Shown here: positions 1 to 8,519 of the stretch, in pieces
How the letters are laid out: each line of letters starts with the position of its first letter
How positions within the stretch are numbered: the stretch's first letter is position 1
From: an uncultured Agrobacterium sp.
Lineage (GTDB): Bacteria > Pseudomonadota > Alphaproteobacteria > Rhizobiales > Rhizobiaceae
Assembly: GCA_913777615.1 (NCBI GenBank)
Contig: CAJYTK010000004.1
Coordinates: 186,001-250,000 of the forward strand
Length of the DNA stretch: 64,000 nt
Direction: 5' to 3'
The notes under the pieces: model-generated
The model's database searches: none
What the model was told of the DNA's origin: nothing
What the model saw: the letters and a program-made list of their open reading frames with translations, nothing else
Position numbers and translations under genes: made by a program

Positions 1-1026
1 ATCGTCACCTTCACCTTCCCGCATATTGGCAATATCGGCACCAACGACGAAGACATCGAAGACCTGACGCCGGCAGCACGCCACGGCGCGGTCGGCGTCA
101 TCTTCAAGGCCGACATCACCGATCCGTCGAACTACCGCGCCGCCAAGCATCTCGACGCCTGGCTGAAGAGCCGCGGCATCATCGGTCTCTGCGGCATCGA
201 CACCCGTGCGCTGACCGCATGGATCCGTGAGAACGGCGCACCGAACGCTGTCATCGCCCACGACCCGAACGGTGTCTTCGACATCGAAGCGCTGAAGGAT
301 GAAGCCAAGGCCTGGAGCGGTCTCGTCGGTCTCGACCTCGCTATCGAAGCGACGTCAGGCCAGTCCTCCGTCTGGAACGAGACGCCATGGGTCTGGGGCG
401 AAGGTTACGGCACGCTCGGTGAGCAAGACGCCAAGTACCATGTCGTCTGCGTCGACTTCGGCGTGAAGCGCAATATCCTGCGCCTCTTCGCCGGTCTGGA
501 TTGCAAGGTCACCGTCGTTCCGGCTCAGACCTCTGCTGAAGACATCATGGCACTGAAGCCGGATGGCGTCTTCCTCTCCAACGGCCCGGGAGATCCTGCG
601 GCAACCGGCGCTTACGCCGTTCCGGTCATCCAGAACCTGATCAAGACCGAGCTGCCGATCTTCGGCATCTGCCTCGGCCACCAGATGCTCGGTCTTGCCG
701 TTGGCGCCAAGACCGAGAAGATGCACCAGGGCCACCACGGCGCAAACCACCCGGTCAAGGACTTCACCACCGGCAAGGTGGAAATCGTTTCGATGAACCA
801 CGGCTTTGCAGTGGACGCGAAGTCTCTTCCGGAAGGCGTTGAAGAGACTCACACTTCGCTTTTCGACGGCACCAATTGCGGCCTGCGCATCACCGGCAAG
901 CCGGTCTTCTCGGTGCAGCATCACCCGGAAGCGTCTCCTGGCCCGCAGGACAGCCACTACCTCTTCCGCCGTTTCGTCAATTTGCTGCGTGAGAAGAAGG
1001 GCGAACCGGCCCTCGCAGAGCGCTGA
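1..1026 (+). CDS. carA: Carbamoyl-phosphate synthase small (glutaminase) subunit, 5' end outside window
   Basis: The reading frame is open from base 1, so the N-terminus lies to the left of the window. The visible part covers the end of the CPSase small-chain N-terminal domain and the full class I glutamine amidotransferase domain. The nucleophile motif FGICLGHQM has its Cys at 670-672, and the catalytic HHPEAS motif lies near 920. CarA hydrolyses glutamine and channels ammonia to CarB, which makes carbamoyl phosphate from bicarbonate, ATP and ammonia for arginine and pyrimidine synthesis. carB is about 9.4 kb downstream on the same strand, so the two subunits are not in one operon here. A strong hairpin follows the stop codon. 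Assignment is very secure. Confidence 0.97.
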   Translation: MVTFTFPHIGNIGTNDEDIEDLTPAARHGAVGVIFKADITDPSNYRAAKHLDAWLKSRGIIGLCGIDTRALTAWIRENGAPNAVIAHDPNGVFDIEALKDEAKAWSGLVGLDLAIEATSGQSSVWNETPWVWGEGYGTLGEQDAKYHVVCVDFGVKRNILRLFAGLDCKVTVVPAQTSAEDIMALKPDGVFLSNGPGDPAATGAYAVPVIQNLIKTELPIFGICLGHQMLGLAVGAKTEKMHQGHHGANHPVKDFTTGKVEIVSMNHGFAVDAKSLPEGVEETHTSLFDGTNCGLRITGKPVFSVQHHPEASPGPQDSHYLFRRFVNLLREKKGEPALAER

Positions 1027-1056
1027 TAAGATTCAAAGATCAGTTGAACTTATAAC

Positions 1057-1082
1057 CGGCCCGCTTAACCGCGGGCCGTTTG
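1057..1082 (+). terminator. Rho-independent terminator after carA
   Basis: A perfect 8-bp GC stem (1057-1064 with 1071-1078) with a 6-base loop is followed by a short T stretch. The loop contains the stop codon of the convergent MATE gene, so the hairpin may terminate both transcripts. Confidence 0.75.
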
Positions 1083-2465
1083 CATTTCACGCTTCACCAA
1101 CCGGTAGAAACGTGTGGTCAGCATGATCGCTGCTGCCGTCAGGCCGACGACAAATCCGGACCAGACCCCCACGCCACCGAAGCCGAGCGGGAACGCCATG
1201 GTCCAGGCGAGCGCAAAACCGATCGGCCAGTAGGAAATCAACGCCAGTATCGCCGGAATACGCGCATCCTTCAGGCCGCGCAGCAGGCCTGCCGCCACTG
1301 CCTGGATGCCATCTACCAGCTGGAACAACCCTGCCATGATGATGAGCGAGCTCGCGTAAGCGAGAACCTGAGGCGCCTCCGGCAGATGTGCATCAAGGAA
1401 CAGACCGCCCAGCTTGCCGGGAATGGCTGCGAAGAGAATGCCACCACTCAGCGCAATGACGCAGGCAACCACATAGATCGTAATCGCAGCGCGAATGAGG
1501 TTCGGATAATCGCCGCGACCATGCGCGACACCAATACGTACCGTCGCCGCCTGCGACAGTCCAAGCGGGATCATGAACGCAATCGATGCCAATTGCAGAG
1601 CGATACCATGCGCCGCGAGCTCGATGGTCCCGATCTGACCCATGAGAATGGACGCCGCGGAAAACAGCATGGTTTCGGCCAATATGGTGATGCTGATCGG
1701 CAGACCGAGACGCAGGACCTCGCCAAGCGCATTCCAGTCCGGTTTCCAGAAGCGGACAAACAGCTCGTATTGCCTGGTTTCGTCCCGCGTCTGGACGTAG
1801 AAGACAATGAAGATGAGGCTGAACGTATTGACGATGACGGCCACGATAGCAGCCCCATTCATACCCATGGCGGGAAATCCGAAGTGGCCGAGGACCAGAG
1901 CATAGGCAAGCACGCCGTTGAGCAACAGCATGGCAATGGTGGCGTAGAGAATAACGCTGGCACGACCGATCGCGCTGACGAGTCCGCGCATCACGTAAAA
2001 CAACAACGCCGGAAGCAGGCCAAACTTGGAAATGGCGAGATAGTCGCCCGTCAGCTTTGCCACATTCGGGTTTTGCCCGAGTGCCAGCAGAATGCGCTCC
2101 GCATTGTAGAAGATGCCAAGCGCCAGGAACCAGTAGGCTATCGCCACCCACATGCCCATGCGCAGCGCTCGCCGCGCCGATGTCGCATCCCCCTGCCCGT
2201 AAGCATTGGCGACCATGGGAACGACGGCAACCGAGAAGCCCGTACCGAAGATGAAGACCACAAAGAAGAACTGGCCAGCCAGCACCATGGCGGCAAGCTT
2301 CTCCGCACCAAGCTGACCAACGATGATCATATCGGTGGTATGAATGCCAAGTTGCGCAAGTTGCGCCCCGATCAGCGGAATGCCCAATGCAAGCGTGGCA
2401 CGGAAATGCGCCGCCCATGAACTGCCGCCCTGCGACACGTTCCCGACAACTTCCGACGAAGACAT
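1065..2465 (-). CDS. MATE family multidrug/metabolite efflux transporter
   Basis: A 466-residue polytopic membrane protein with the two-fold repeat of about six helices per half typical of MATE exporters. The N-terminal half carries the family pattern IPLIGAQLAQLGIHTTDMII and the second half begins around LRLGLPISITILAE. MATE proteins expel cationic drugs or metabolites using Na+ or H+ gradients; the substrate cannot be told from sequence. The frame remains open far upstream, but the ATG at 2465 is chosen because the hydrophilic stretch before it is not MATE-like and this start gives the usual family length. It is convergent with carA and divergent from the DUF2938 gene. Confidence 0.9.
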   Translation of the reverse strand: MSSSEVVGNVSQGGSSWAAHFRATLALGIPLIGAQLAQLGIHTTDMIIVGQLGAEKLAAMVLAGQFFFVVFIFGTGFSVAVVPMVANAYGQGDATSARRALRMGMWVAIAYWFLALGIFYNAERILLALGQNPNVAKLTGDYLAISKFGLLPALLFYVMRGLVSAIGRASVILYATIAMLLLNGVLAYALVLGHFGFPAMGMNGAAIVAVIVNTFSLIFIVFYVQTRDETRQYELFVRFWKPDWNALGEVLRLGLPISITILAETMLFSAASILMGQIGTIELAAHGIALQLASIAFMIPLGLSQAATVRIGVAHGRGDYPNLIRAAITIYVVACVIALSGGILFAAIPGKLGGLFLDAHLPEAPQVLAYASSLIIMAGLFQLVDGIQAVAAGLLRGLKDARIPAILALISYWPIGFALAWTMAFPLGFGGVGVWSGFVVGLTAAAIMLTTRFYRLVKREMQTARG

Positions 2466-2658
2466 GATCTCACCCTCAAACTGAAACCGCTTCCAGAGGA
2501 TGCTGGAAGCGGTCGCTCCAATGCATAAAAGACTTGGCTGACCTGCGCAAGAAAAAGGCGCCCTGTCTAAAAATGAAGCCTTTCTGCCTGCACCTGCCCT
2601 TGCCTCACACCCAGGCGCAAGACATGTTTTCGCAATCGAGATTCGGGAGGGAAGACGA

Positions 2659-3138
2659 ATGGGGGAAATTCTCTGGCGCGGCGTAGCGATGGGGATTGGC
2701 GGCACGGTTTTCATGGACATCTGGGCAATCGTCCTCCATCGTGCCTTCGGCCAACCCGCCGCGAACTGGGGACCCGTCGGTCGCTGGTTCTGGCACCTTC
2801 CGAAAGGCACAGTCTTCCACGACAGCATTGCGACCGCTGAGCCGCACGCCAATGAGGTGGCAATCGGCTGGATCGCTCATTATGCGGTCGGCATCCTCTA
2901 CGGCGTTCTGCTTGCGCTCATTGTGCCGCCGGGCTGGTTTGCAGCGCCGACCTTCCTACTGCCCTTCATCGTCGGGATCGTCACCGTTGCCGCAGGCTGG
3001 TTCTTGCTTCAACCCGGCCTCGGCATCGGCTGGGCCGCTTCGAAGACCCCCAACCCCAACAAGGTGCGTGCACTGAACCTTGTCGCCCACACCATCTTCG
3101 CCCTCGGCATGTTCGTCACCGCACTGGCGATAGCGTAA
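2659..3138 (+). CDS. DUF2938 family integral membrane protein
   Basis: A 159-residue protein with about four hydrophobic segments (roughly residues 4-24, 72-90, 94-114 and 138-158) and the conserved DUF2938 features GGTVFMDIWA near the start and WIAHYAVGI in the middle. The family is common in proteobacteria and its function is unknown. The ATG at 2659 is preceded by a purine-rich GGGAGGGAAG stretch that is a good ribosome binding site. It diverges from the MATE gene with about 190 bases between them; nothing in the sequence links the two functionally. Confidence 0.8.
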   Translation: MGEILWRGVAMGIGGTVFMDIWAIVLHRAFGQPAANWGPVGRWFWHLPKGTVFHDSIATAEPHANEVAIGWIAHYAVGILYGVLLALIVPPGWFAAPTFLLPFIVGIVTVAAGWFLLQPGLGIGWAASKTPNPNKVRALNLVAHTIFALGMFVTALAIA

Positions 3139-3254
3139 AGCGCCGTCGATCTATCGGCACACACCGGACTCTCCGGTTTTTGCATCGACGCCAGATGCTG
3201 TGGCAATCATGATGCGCAATAGGAGCGCTCCTGTCTCGATCACGAGGACCTCGC

Positions 3255-3431
3255 TTGTCACGTAAGACGAAGTCTGTGTTCGCAGTCATCGGGCTATCTG
3301 TGCTGGCTGCCTTGGTGCTGACCCTCGAGCTATTCAGCTCCATCAACAGACATATCGATGTCTGTGACGACCCGACCTCTGGCCGTTTCATTCATGACGA
3401 GATCTTGCGAGACCAGACGTGCCAGGATTGA
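3255..3431 (+). CDS. Small single-helix membrane protein (58 aa), hypothetical
   Basis: A short frame starting at TTG 3255, with a GAGGA ribosome binding site (3244-3248) seven bases upstream. It encodes MSRKTKSVFAVIGL and continues as a single hydrophobic helix of about 18 residues, then a polar tail with two cysteines (HIDVCDD and RDQTCQD). A basic N-terminus followed by one helix suggests an inner-membrane anchor with the tail in the periplasm. Its 3' end overlaps the convergent LysR gene by 44 bases. No family is recognised. Support comes from the ribosome binding site and the coherent membrane-protein composition; the non-ATG start and the overlap keep confidence moderate. Confidence 0.5.
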   Translation: MSRKTKSVFAVIGLSVLAALVLTLELFSSINRHIDVCDDPTSGRFIHDEILRDQTCQD

Positions 3432-4323
3432 GAGCCTCGGTCCGGTCATCTTCAACGCCTTGAAGAAGGGGCTTTAACAGCGGATTGGGAAACCGACGCT
3501 TGATGGTGACGGCGTAAAAGGATTCGACCATGCCCGGCAGCGCATCGAACTCGATGAGCGTTCCGGCTTCCAGTTCCCCCTTGACCACGATGGGAGGCAG
3601 AACGGCAAGCCCTGCTCCTTCACGCGCCAAAAGACGCATCATGGCCATGTCATCCACCTCGGCGGCAATCTGCGGGATGAGACCCAGACGCGAAATCAAG
3701 GCCTCGAATTGGGAGCGAACGCCGCTCTCGAGCGTCGGCAGGATCACCGGATGTTCGGCCAGCAGATCAGCAAGGGTTGCTCCCGCCTTGCCCAAAGACG
3801 GCCTGCCGACGAGACTGACCCGTTGCTGATAGATGTGTTGCGCGATGAAGGGCGTAACGGAATCGGCCATCGGCGGCTGATTCAAAAGAACGATATCGAG
3901 GTTCAGCGTTTCCAGCGCGCGCAGAAGCTCGCTCGTACTGCCCGAACGGAGAATCATGTCGACATCCGAGCGGCCCATAATCGGGCGCAGGAACTCGATC
4001 TGGAAGTTGCGCGACAGCGTGGCCAGTGCGCCAATACGAATGGCACGGCGGCTTCGCCCCGTTTCCTTCAGCGTTTCAATCAGTTCTTCACCAGCGGCAA
4101 AGATCGTATCGGCACGGTCGAGCGCGATACGGCCCGCTTCGGTCAAGTAAAGCTGCCGCCCGCGCCGCTCGAACAGCGCGTGGCCCAACCGCTCCTCCAA
4201 CTGCTTGATCTGAATGGACAATGCAGACTGCGACAGGTTCAATCGTTCGGCGGTACGCGTTAGATTGCCGTCATGGGCGACAGCGCGAAAATAGCGAAGA
4301 TGATGATAATTGAGATCGGACAT
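3388..4323 (-). CDS. LysR family regulator, probable regulator of dabBA
   Basis: A 311-residue LysR-type regulator. The N-terminal winged helix-turn-helix is clear (MSDLNYHHLRYFRAVAHDGN, then the recognition region SQSALSIQIKQLEERLG), followed by the periplasmic-binding-like effector domain (about residues 90-295). It is transcribed divergently from dabB-dabA with only about 120 bases between, the classic arrangement for a LysR regulator and its target. LysR/CbbR-type regulators accompany DAB operons in other bacteria, where they respond to CO2 limitation; that role is inferred here. A 19-bp palindrome lies immediately before the start codon and leaves no room for a Shine-Dalgarno sequence. 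Confidence 0.88.
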   Translation of the reverse strand: MSDLNYHHLRYFRAVAHDGNLTRTAERLNLSQSALSIQIKQLEERLGHALFERRGRQLYLTEAGRIALDRADTIFAAGEELIETLKETGRSRRAIRIGALATLSRNFQIEFLRPIMGRSDVDMILRSGSTSELLRALETLNLDIVLLNQPPMADSVTPFIAQHIYQQRVSLVGRPSLGKAGATLADLLAEHPVILPTLESGVRSQFEALISRLGLIPQIAAEVDDMAMMRLLAREGAGLAVLPPIVVKGELEAGTLIEFDALPGMVESFYAVTIKRRFPNPLLKPLLQGVEDDRTEALNPGTSGLARSRHE

Positions 4324-4342
4324 CGTTCTATTTTATAGAACG
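4324..4342. promoter_or_regulatory. Perfect palindrome, candidate LysR autoregulatory site
   Basis: Eight-base inverted arms CGTTCTAT / ATAGAACG separated by three T's lie in the lysR-dabB divergent region. The inner part fits the T-N11-A dyad of LysR-type binding sites. It directly abuts the lysR ATG (4323), so regulator binding would block lysR transcription or initiation. Confidence 0.55.
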
Positions 4343-4444
4343 TTACTGCAGAAACAATGAATTTTTATGCGCTTGTGGTTCCTGCTACTCCGTTGCCCCC
4401 ACATCCCTGCTCCTCCCAAGCAGCCCACAGAACGGAGAACTTTC

Positions 4445-6028
4445 GTGATCTACGCTCTACCGCTCCTCGCTCCGCTTTTTCTCGCCTACGCCTCGTATCG
4501 TGCTTTCACGGCACCTGGTCTTCGGCCCCGTGCAGCGATCCGCGTCGCTGAACTTGCCGCACTGGCGTCCATTGTCATTGCGCTCCTTTCAGGACTTGTC
4601 CTCACGTTCCAGGGACCGGGCACCGGCCCGACGATCGGCTACGGCTACATCGCGCTCGCCTCGAGACTTGACCTTGTCAGCCTCACCATGCTCCTCCTCG
4701 TTTCCTTCATCGGATGGATCGTGCTGCGCTACGCGGGGACGTTTCTTGACGGCGAAGTCCGGCAAGGACCGTTCACTGGCTGGATGACAGCAACACTTGG
4801 CGCGGTTCTGCTGCTTGTTCAAGCTGGTACATTACTGCAGCTCGTCATCGGCTGGTGCGCGTCAAGTCTTCTGCTTCATCAGTTGCTGGTCTTCTACCCC
4901 GAGCGAGTTGCGGCCACACGCGCAGCCCGCAAGAAGTTCTTCGTATCACGGCTGGGCGATGTCGCCCTGATGTTCGCTGTCATTCTGCTGGCCATCGCAT
5001 TCAGGACCGGTGACATCGCCACCATTCTGATCAAAGCCCAGCAGGGACAGGGTATGCCGCTGACGATTGCCGCTGCAGCACTCCTGGCTGTTGCTGCCCT
5101 TTTGAAATCTGCGCAATTTCCAACCCATGGTTGGCTGACGGAAGTCATGGAAACGCCAACGCCGGTTTCTGCGCTCTTGCATGCGGGCGTCGTGAATGCC
5201 GGCGGCTTTCTCCTCATTCGCTTCGCCGATATCATGCTCCAGGCGCCAATCGTGCTTGCGGTTCTGGTGATGGTCGGCGGCTTCACCGCAATTTTCGGCA
5301 GCGTGGTCATGCTCACTCAGTCCGCGGTCAAGACGTCGCTCGCCTGGTCGACGGTCGCGCAAATGGGATTCATGATCCTGCAATGCGGCCTGGCGCTCTT
5401 CCCCATCGCGCTTCTGCACATCGTGGCGCATTCGCTCTACAAGGCGCATTCTTTCCTCTCCTCAGGTTCGGCCATAGAAACCGTAGCTTCCATCCGTCGC
5501 CCTGGCCCGATCACCATCCCCAACGCCAAGGCGGTCACCCGCGCCTTCCTTCTAGCTCTCGCGATCTATGCTGTGATTGGCCTCCTCTTCAGTTTCGGCG
5601 ACAAACCGCCACAGTCACTTGCTCTCGGTGCGATCCTCATCTTCGGCGTCGCCTACCTCATCGCCCAGGGTCTTGCCGATGCCGCACCTTGGGCGCTGAC
5701 CTGGCGGACGTCCCTCTACGCCGTCCTGGCCGCCACCGCCTACTTCGCCCTGCAGAAAATTGCGGAAGGGCTGATGCACGGCACGCTCCCGCCTCCGCCC
5801 CAGCCTGGTCCATTGGAATGGACGCTGATGCTGCTGGCCGTCGTTACCTTCGGCCTTGTGGCGGTCGCCCAGTCGCTCTTTCCCCTCTGGGCCTATCATC
5901 CGGCGGCGGCAGGTCTGCGCGTACATCTCGCAAATGGGCTTTACGTCAACGCCCTCTTCGATCACCTGCTTGGCGGCTGGAGACTTCCCGCATCTGCCTC
6001 TGCAACCTCGGCTTCGGTGAAGGAGTGA
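4445..6028 (+). CDS. dabB: DabB, proton-conducting membrane subunit of the DAB inorganic carbon transporter
   Basis: A polytopic protein of the proton-conducting NuoL/M/N-like family (Pfam PF00361). The diagnostic core FPTHGWLTEVMETPTPVSAL is followed by LLHAGVVNAGG and WSTVAQMGFMI. In the characterised DAB complexes, DabB supplies the ion-coupled membrane part that drives bicarbonate accumulation by DabA. The start is placed at GTG 4445 because GGAG at 4434-4437 sits seven bases ahead; this gives 527 residues and opens directly with a hydrophobic helix. An in-frame ATG at 4367 would add a proline- and arginine-rich stretch unlike the family. dabA begins four bases after the dabB stop, and its ribosome binding site lies within the last dabB codons. 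Confidence 0.88.
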   Translation: MIYALPLLAPLFLAYASYRAFTAPGLRPRAAIRVAELAALASIVIALLSGLVLTFQGPGTGPTIGYGYIALASRLDLVSLTMLLLVSFIGWIVLRYAGTFLDGEVRQGPFTGWMTATLGAVLLLVQAGTLLQLVIGWCASSLLLHQLLVFYPERVAATRAARKKFFVSRLGDVALMFAVILLAIAFRTGDIATILIKAQQGQGMPLTIAAAALLAVAALLKSAQFPTHGWLTEVMETPTPVSALLHAGVVNAGGFLLIRFADIMLQAPIVLAVLVMVGGFTAIFGSVVMLTQSAVKTSLAWSTVAQMGFMILQCGLALFPIALLHIVAHSLYKAHSFLSSGSAIETVASIRRPGPITIPNAKAVTRAFLLALAIYAVIGLLFSFGDKPPQSLALGAILIFGVAYLIAQGLADAAPWALTWRTSLYAVLAATAYFALQKIAEGLMHGTLPPPPQPGPLEWTLMLLAVVTFGLVAVAQSLFPLWAYHPAAAGLRVHLANGLYVNALFDHLLGGWRLPASASATSASVKE

Positions 6029-6032
6029 ACTC

Positions 6033-8447
6033 ATGACCGGCACCATCACTATCGACACACTGCACGGCGACACTCTCGCAAAGGCCGCAGCCGATGCCGT
6101 TAAAGCCATACCACCGGCCTGGCCTCTGACGGCGACCGTTGCCGTCAACCCCTTCCTCGGCCAGGTGGACGATAGCTTCGACCAGACCGCGGCGCTGCTG
6201 GCCCGCATCGGCGGTGTGCGCCTTTCGCTCCCTCGCAAGCACTTTGCCGATAAACTCGCCAGAGGCGACATGACTGACGAGGACCTCCTCGCAGTGCTCA
6301 AGACAAGCTCTATCTCGAAGGACATCGACCTGGATGATATCAAGGCCGCGTTGCTCAGTGATGCACCTTTAGCTGCCGCGCTTCCAACAGTGGCCGATCT
6401 GGCTGGACGGACAAGCGGCAAGGACTGGTCGGGCATCGTTTCGGATCGGATCGGCACTTTTGCAGCTGGCTTTTTCGATCAAGGCCAGGCGCTGTGGGCA
6501 GCGTCGCGTCGCAACGGGCTTTACGCCGCCTGGCGGGCCTTTGCCACGCACGATCTGACGCCGGAAATTCTGGGCCTGAAGGGCTTCGGCACCCATGTGG
6601 CCGATACGCCGGAAACGCCCCATGCGGCAATCGAGCGGGCAGCGGTTTCGCTCGGCCTTGGCGCAGAGCCGGGAACCTATTTCCATCAACTGCTGCTCAC
6701 TCTTGGCGGCTGGGCGCAATTTGCCCGCCACATACAGTTCAAGGCGGAGATCGACGGTGGTGAGGACACGACTGCGCTCGAACTCCTTGCAATCCGGCTG
6801 ATTTTCGAAGAAGCGCTTTACCTGCGGCATAAGACAAACATCGAAAGCGAATGGCGCAATGTTCGCAAGGCTCATGTCGAACCGGTCACGCCCGGTCGCG
6901 ACACGCTGATCGACAGCATCCTCCAAGCTGCTGCCGAACGGGCGGCAGAGCGCAAGCTCGCCGCTGTGCTTGCTACCCCTTGCGAGATGAAGGACGTAGA
7001 CCAGCGCCCCATTCTCCAGGCAGCTTTCTGTATCGATGTACGTTCCGAAGTCTTCCGGCGCTCGCTCGAAACGATGGACGCCAGAATTCGCACGCTCGGC
7101 TTTGCCGGTTTCTTCGGTCTCGGCACAAGTCACCACGCTTTCGCGTCAGATACCGCCGAACACAGGCTTCCGGTCCTGCTGAAACCCTCGGTGTTCAGTT
7201 GCAGCGCCGTCGATGACGACAAGGGTGCAGATCAGAAAGCCCGCTTCGGTGCCCGTGGCATTCGCGCCTGGGGCAGGTTCAAGCTTGCCGCCGTTTCCTC
7301 CTTCGCCTTTGTCGAGGCGATGGGTCCGGTCTATGCCGGCAAGCTATTGCGCGACGGCCTGCGTTTCACCAAGGGCAACGCGCCGGACAAGGTCAAGCCT
7401 CGCTTCTCCCAGGATATCGATCTGGAAACGAGAGCTGCCATAGCCGAAAAGGTGCTGAAAGCCATGTCACTGACAGAAGGCTTCGCTCGCTTCGTGCTGA
7501 TCTGCGGCCACGGCGCCAATGTCGTCAACAACCCCTATGCCAGCGCACTCCATTGCGGCGCCTGCGGCGGTCACGCAGGTGATGTCAATGCGCGGCTGCT
7601 GGCAGACCTGATCAACGACAGAGCCGTGCGCGACGCGCTGTCAGAAAAGGGTATCCACATTCCGGCCGATTCCGTCTTCATCGCCGGTCTGCACGATACA
7701 ACCACCGACGGCGTGACGCTGTTCGAAGCCGATCTGGACAGCGACATCGCGCACAAGGATCTCGCGCAAATCCGCAAGTGGCTGACCGATGCAGGCCGTC
7801 TGACCAGAGCGGAGCGGGCAGAGCGTCTTCCACGGGCAACGGGCAAGAACCTGACTGCCCGCGCGCGCGACTGGTCCGAAACCCGGCCTGAACTCGGCCT
7901 TGCCGGGTGCCGCGCCTTCATCGCAGCTCCCCGGTCACGCACAGCCGGCCGGTCTCTGGAGGGCCAGGCCTTCCTGCACGATTATGTCTGGCAGAAGGAC
8001 GAGGACTTCAAGATCCTCGAACTTATCCTGACCGCCCCCGTGGTCGTCGCAAGCTGGATCAGCCTGCAATATTTCGGCTCTGCGGTCGCACCATCCTTGT
8101 TCGGAGCAGGCAACAAGCTGCTGCACAACGTCGTCGGCGGCATCGGCGTTGTCGAAGGCAACGGCGGCAACTTGCGCGCCGGCCTTCCTTGGCAGTCTGT
8201 CCATGATGGCGAAAACCTCGTCCATGAGCCGCTGCGCCTGGCTGTTGCCGTCGAAGCTCCAAAGCACGCCATTACCGACATCCTTCACAGGCATCCACAG
8301 GTCCAGGCGCTTTTCGACAACGGTTGGCTCTCACTCGTCTTGATGGACGATAAGGGACAGCTTACCTGGCGCTACAAAACCGGTGGAAGCTGGGAGAGTG
8401 TGGGTAATAGGGAGAGTGAAGCTTCATCTCAGAAGCTGGCAAGCTGA
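6033..8447 (+). CDS. dabA: DabA, beta-carbonic-anhydrase-like subunit of the DAB inorganic carbon transporter (UPF0753/DUF2309)
   Basis: An 804-residue member of the DUF2309/UPF0753 family. The zinc site proposed for DabA (two Cys, one Asp, one His) is intact: Cys333 and Asp335 in FCIDVRSE, His493 in CGHGANV, and Cys508 in LHCGACGG. The 15-residue His-Cys spacing equals that of the Halothiobacillus protein as I recall it. With DabB it forms an energy-coupled complex that hydrates CO2 vectorially and traps bicarbonate in the cytoplasm. It is translationally coupled to dabB and lies under the divergent LysR gene. No Rubisco or carboxysome gene is present, so an anaplerotic or CarAB-feeding role is more likely than autotrophy (inference). 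Confidence 0.92.
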   Translation: MTGTITIDTLHGDTLAKAAADAVKAIPPAWPLTATVAVNPFLGQVDDSFDQTAALLARIGGVRLSLPRKHFADKLARGDMTDEDLLAVLKTSSISKDIDLDDIKAALLSDAPLAAALPTVADLAGRTSGKDWSGIVSDRIGTFAAGFFDQGQALWAASRRNGLYAAWRAFATHDLTPEILGLKGFGTHVADTPETPHAAIERAAVSLGLGAEPGTYFHQLLLTLGGWAQFARHIQFKAEIDGGEDTTALELLAIRLIFEEALYLRHKTNIESEWRNVRKAHVEPVTPGRDTLIDSILQAAAERAAERKLAAVLATPCEMKDVDQRPILQAAFCIDVRSEVFRRSLETMDARIRTLGFAGFFGLGTSHHAFASDTAEHRLPVLLKPSVFSCSAVDDDKGADQKARFGARGIRAWGRFKLAAVSSFAFVEAMGPVYAGKLLRDGLRFTKGNAPDKVKPRFSQDIDLETRAAIAEKVLKAMSLTEGFARFVLICGHGANVVNNPYASALHCGACGGHAGDVNARLLADLINDRAVRDALSEKGIHIPADSVFIAGLHDTTTDGVTLFEADLDSDIAHKDLAQIRKWLTDAGRLTRAERAERLPRATGKNLTARARDWSETRPELGLAGCRAFIAAPRSRTAGRSLEGQAFLHDYVWQKDEDFKILELILTAPVVVASWISLQYFGSAVAPSLFGAGNKLLHNVVGGIGVVEGNGGNLRAGLPWQSVHDGENLVHEPLRLAVAVEAPKHAITDILHRHPQVQALFDNGWLSLVLMDDKGQLTWRYKTGGSWESVGNRESEASSQKLAS

Positions 8448-8519
8448 CGAGAGGACTCCGCCCGCGCCGCTATCATCCTCGCCCTTGAGGCGAGGATGAC
8501 TAGAAGAGCATCAAGGCCC

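Noticed and set aside
1080..2420. 446-codon forward frame opposite the MATE gene
   Set aside because: Charged, low-hydrophobicity antisense frame; the MATE protein on the other strand is unambiguous.
4367..4444. Upstream ATG for dabB adding 26 residues
   Set aside because: The extension is Pro/Arg-rich and unlike a first membrane helix, while GTG 4445 has GGAG seven bases ahead.
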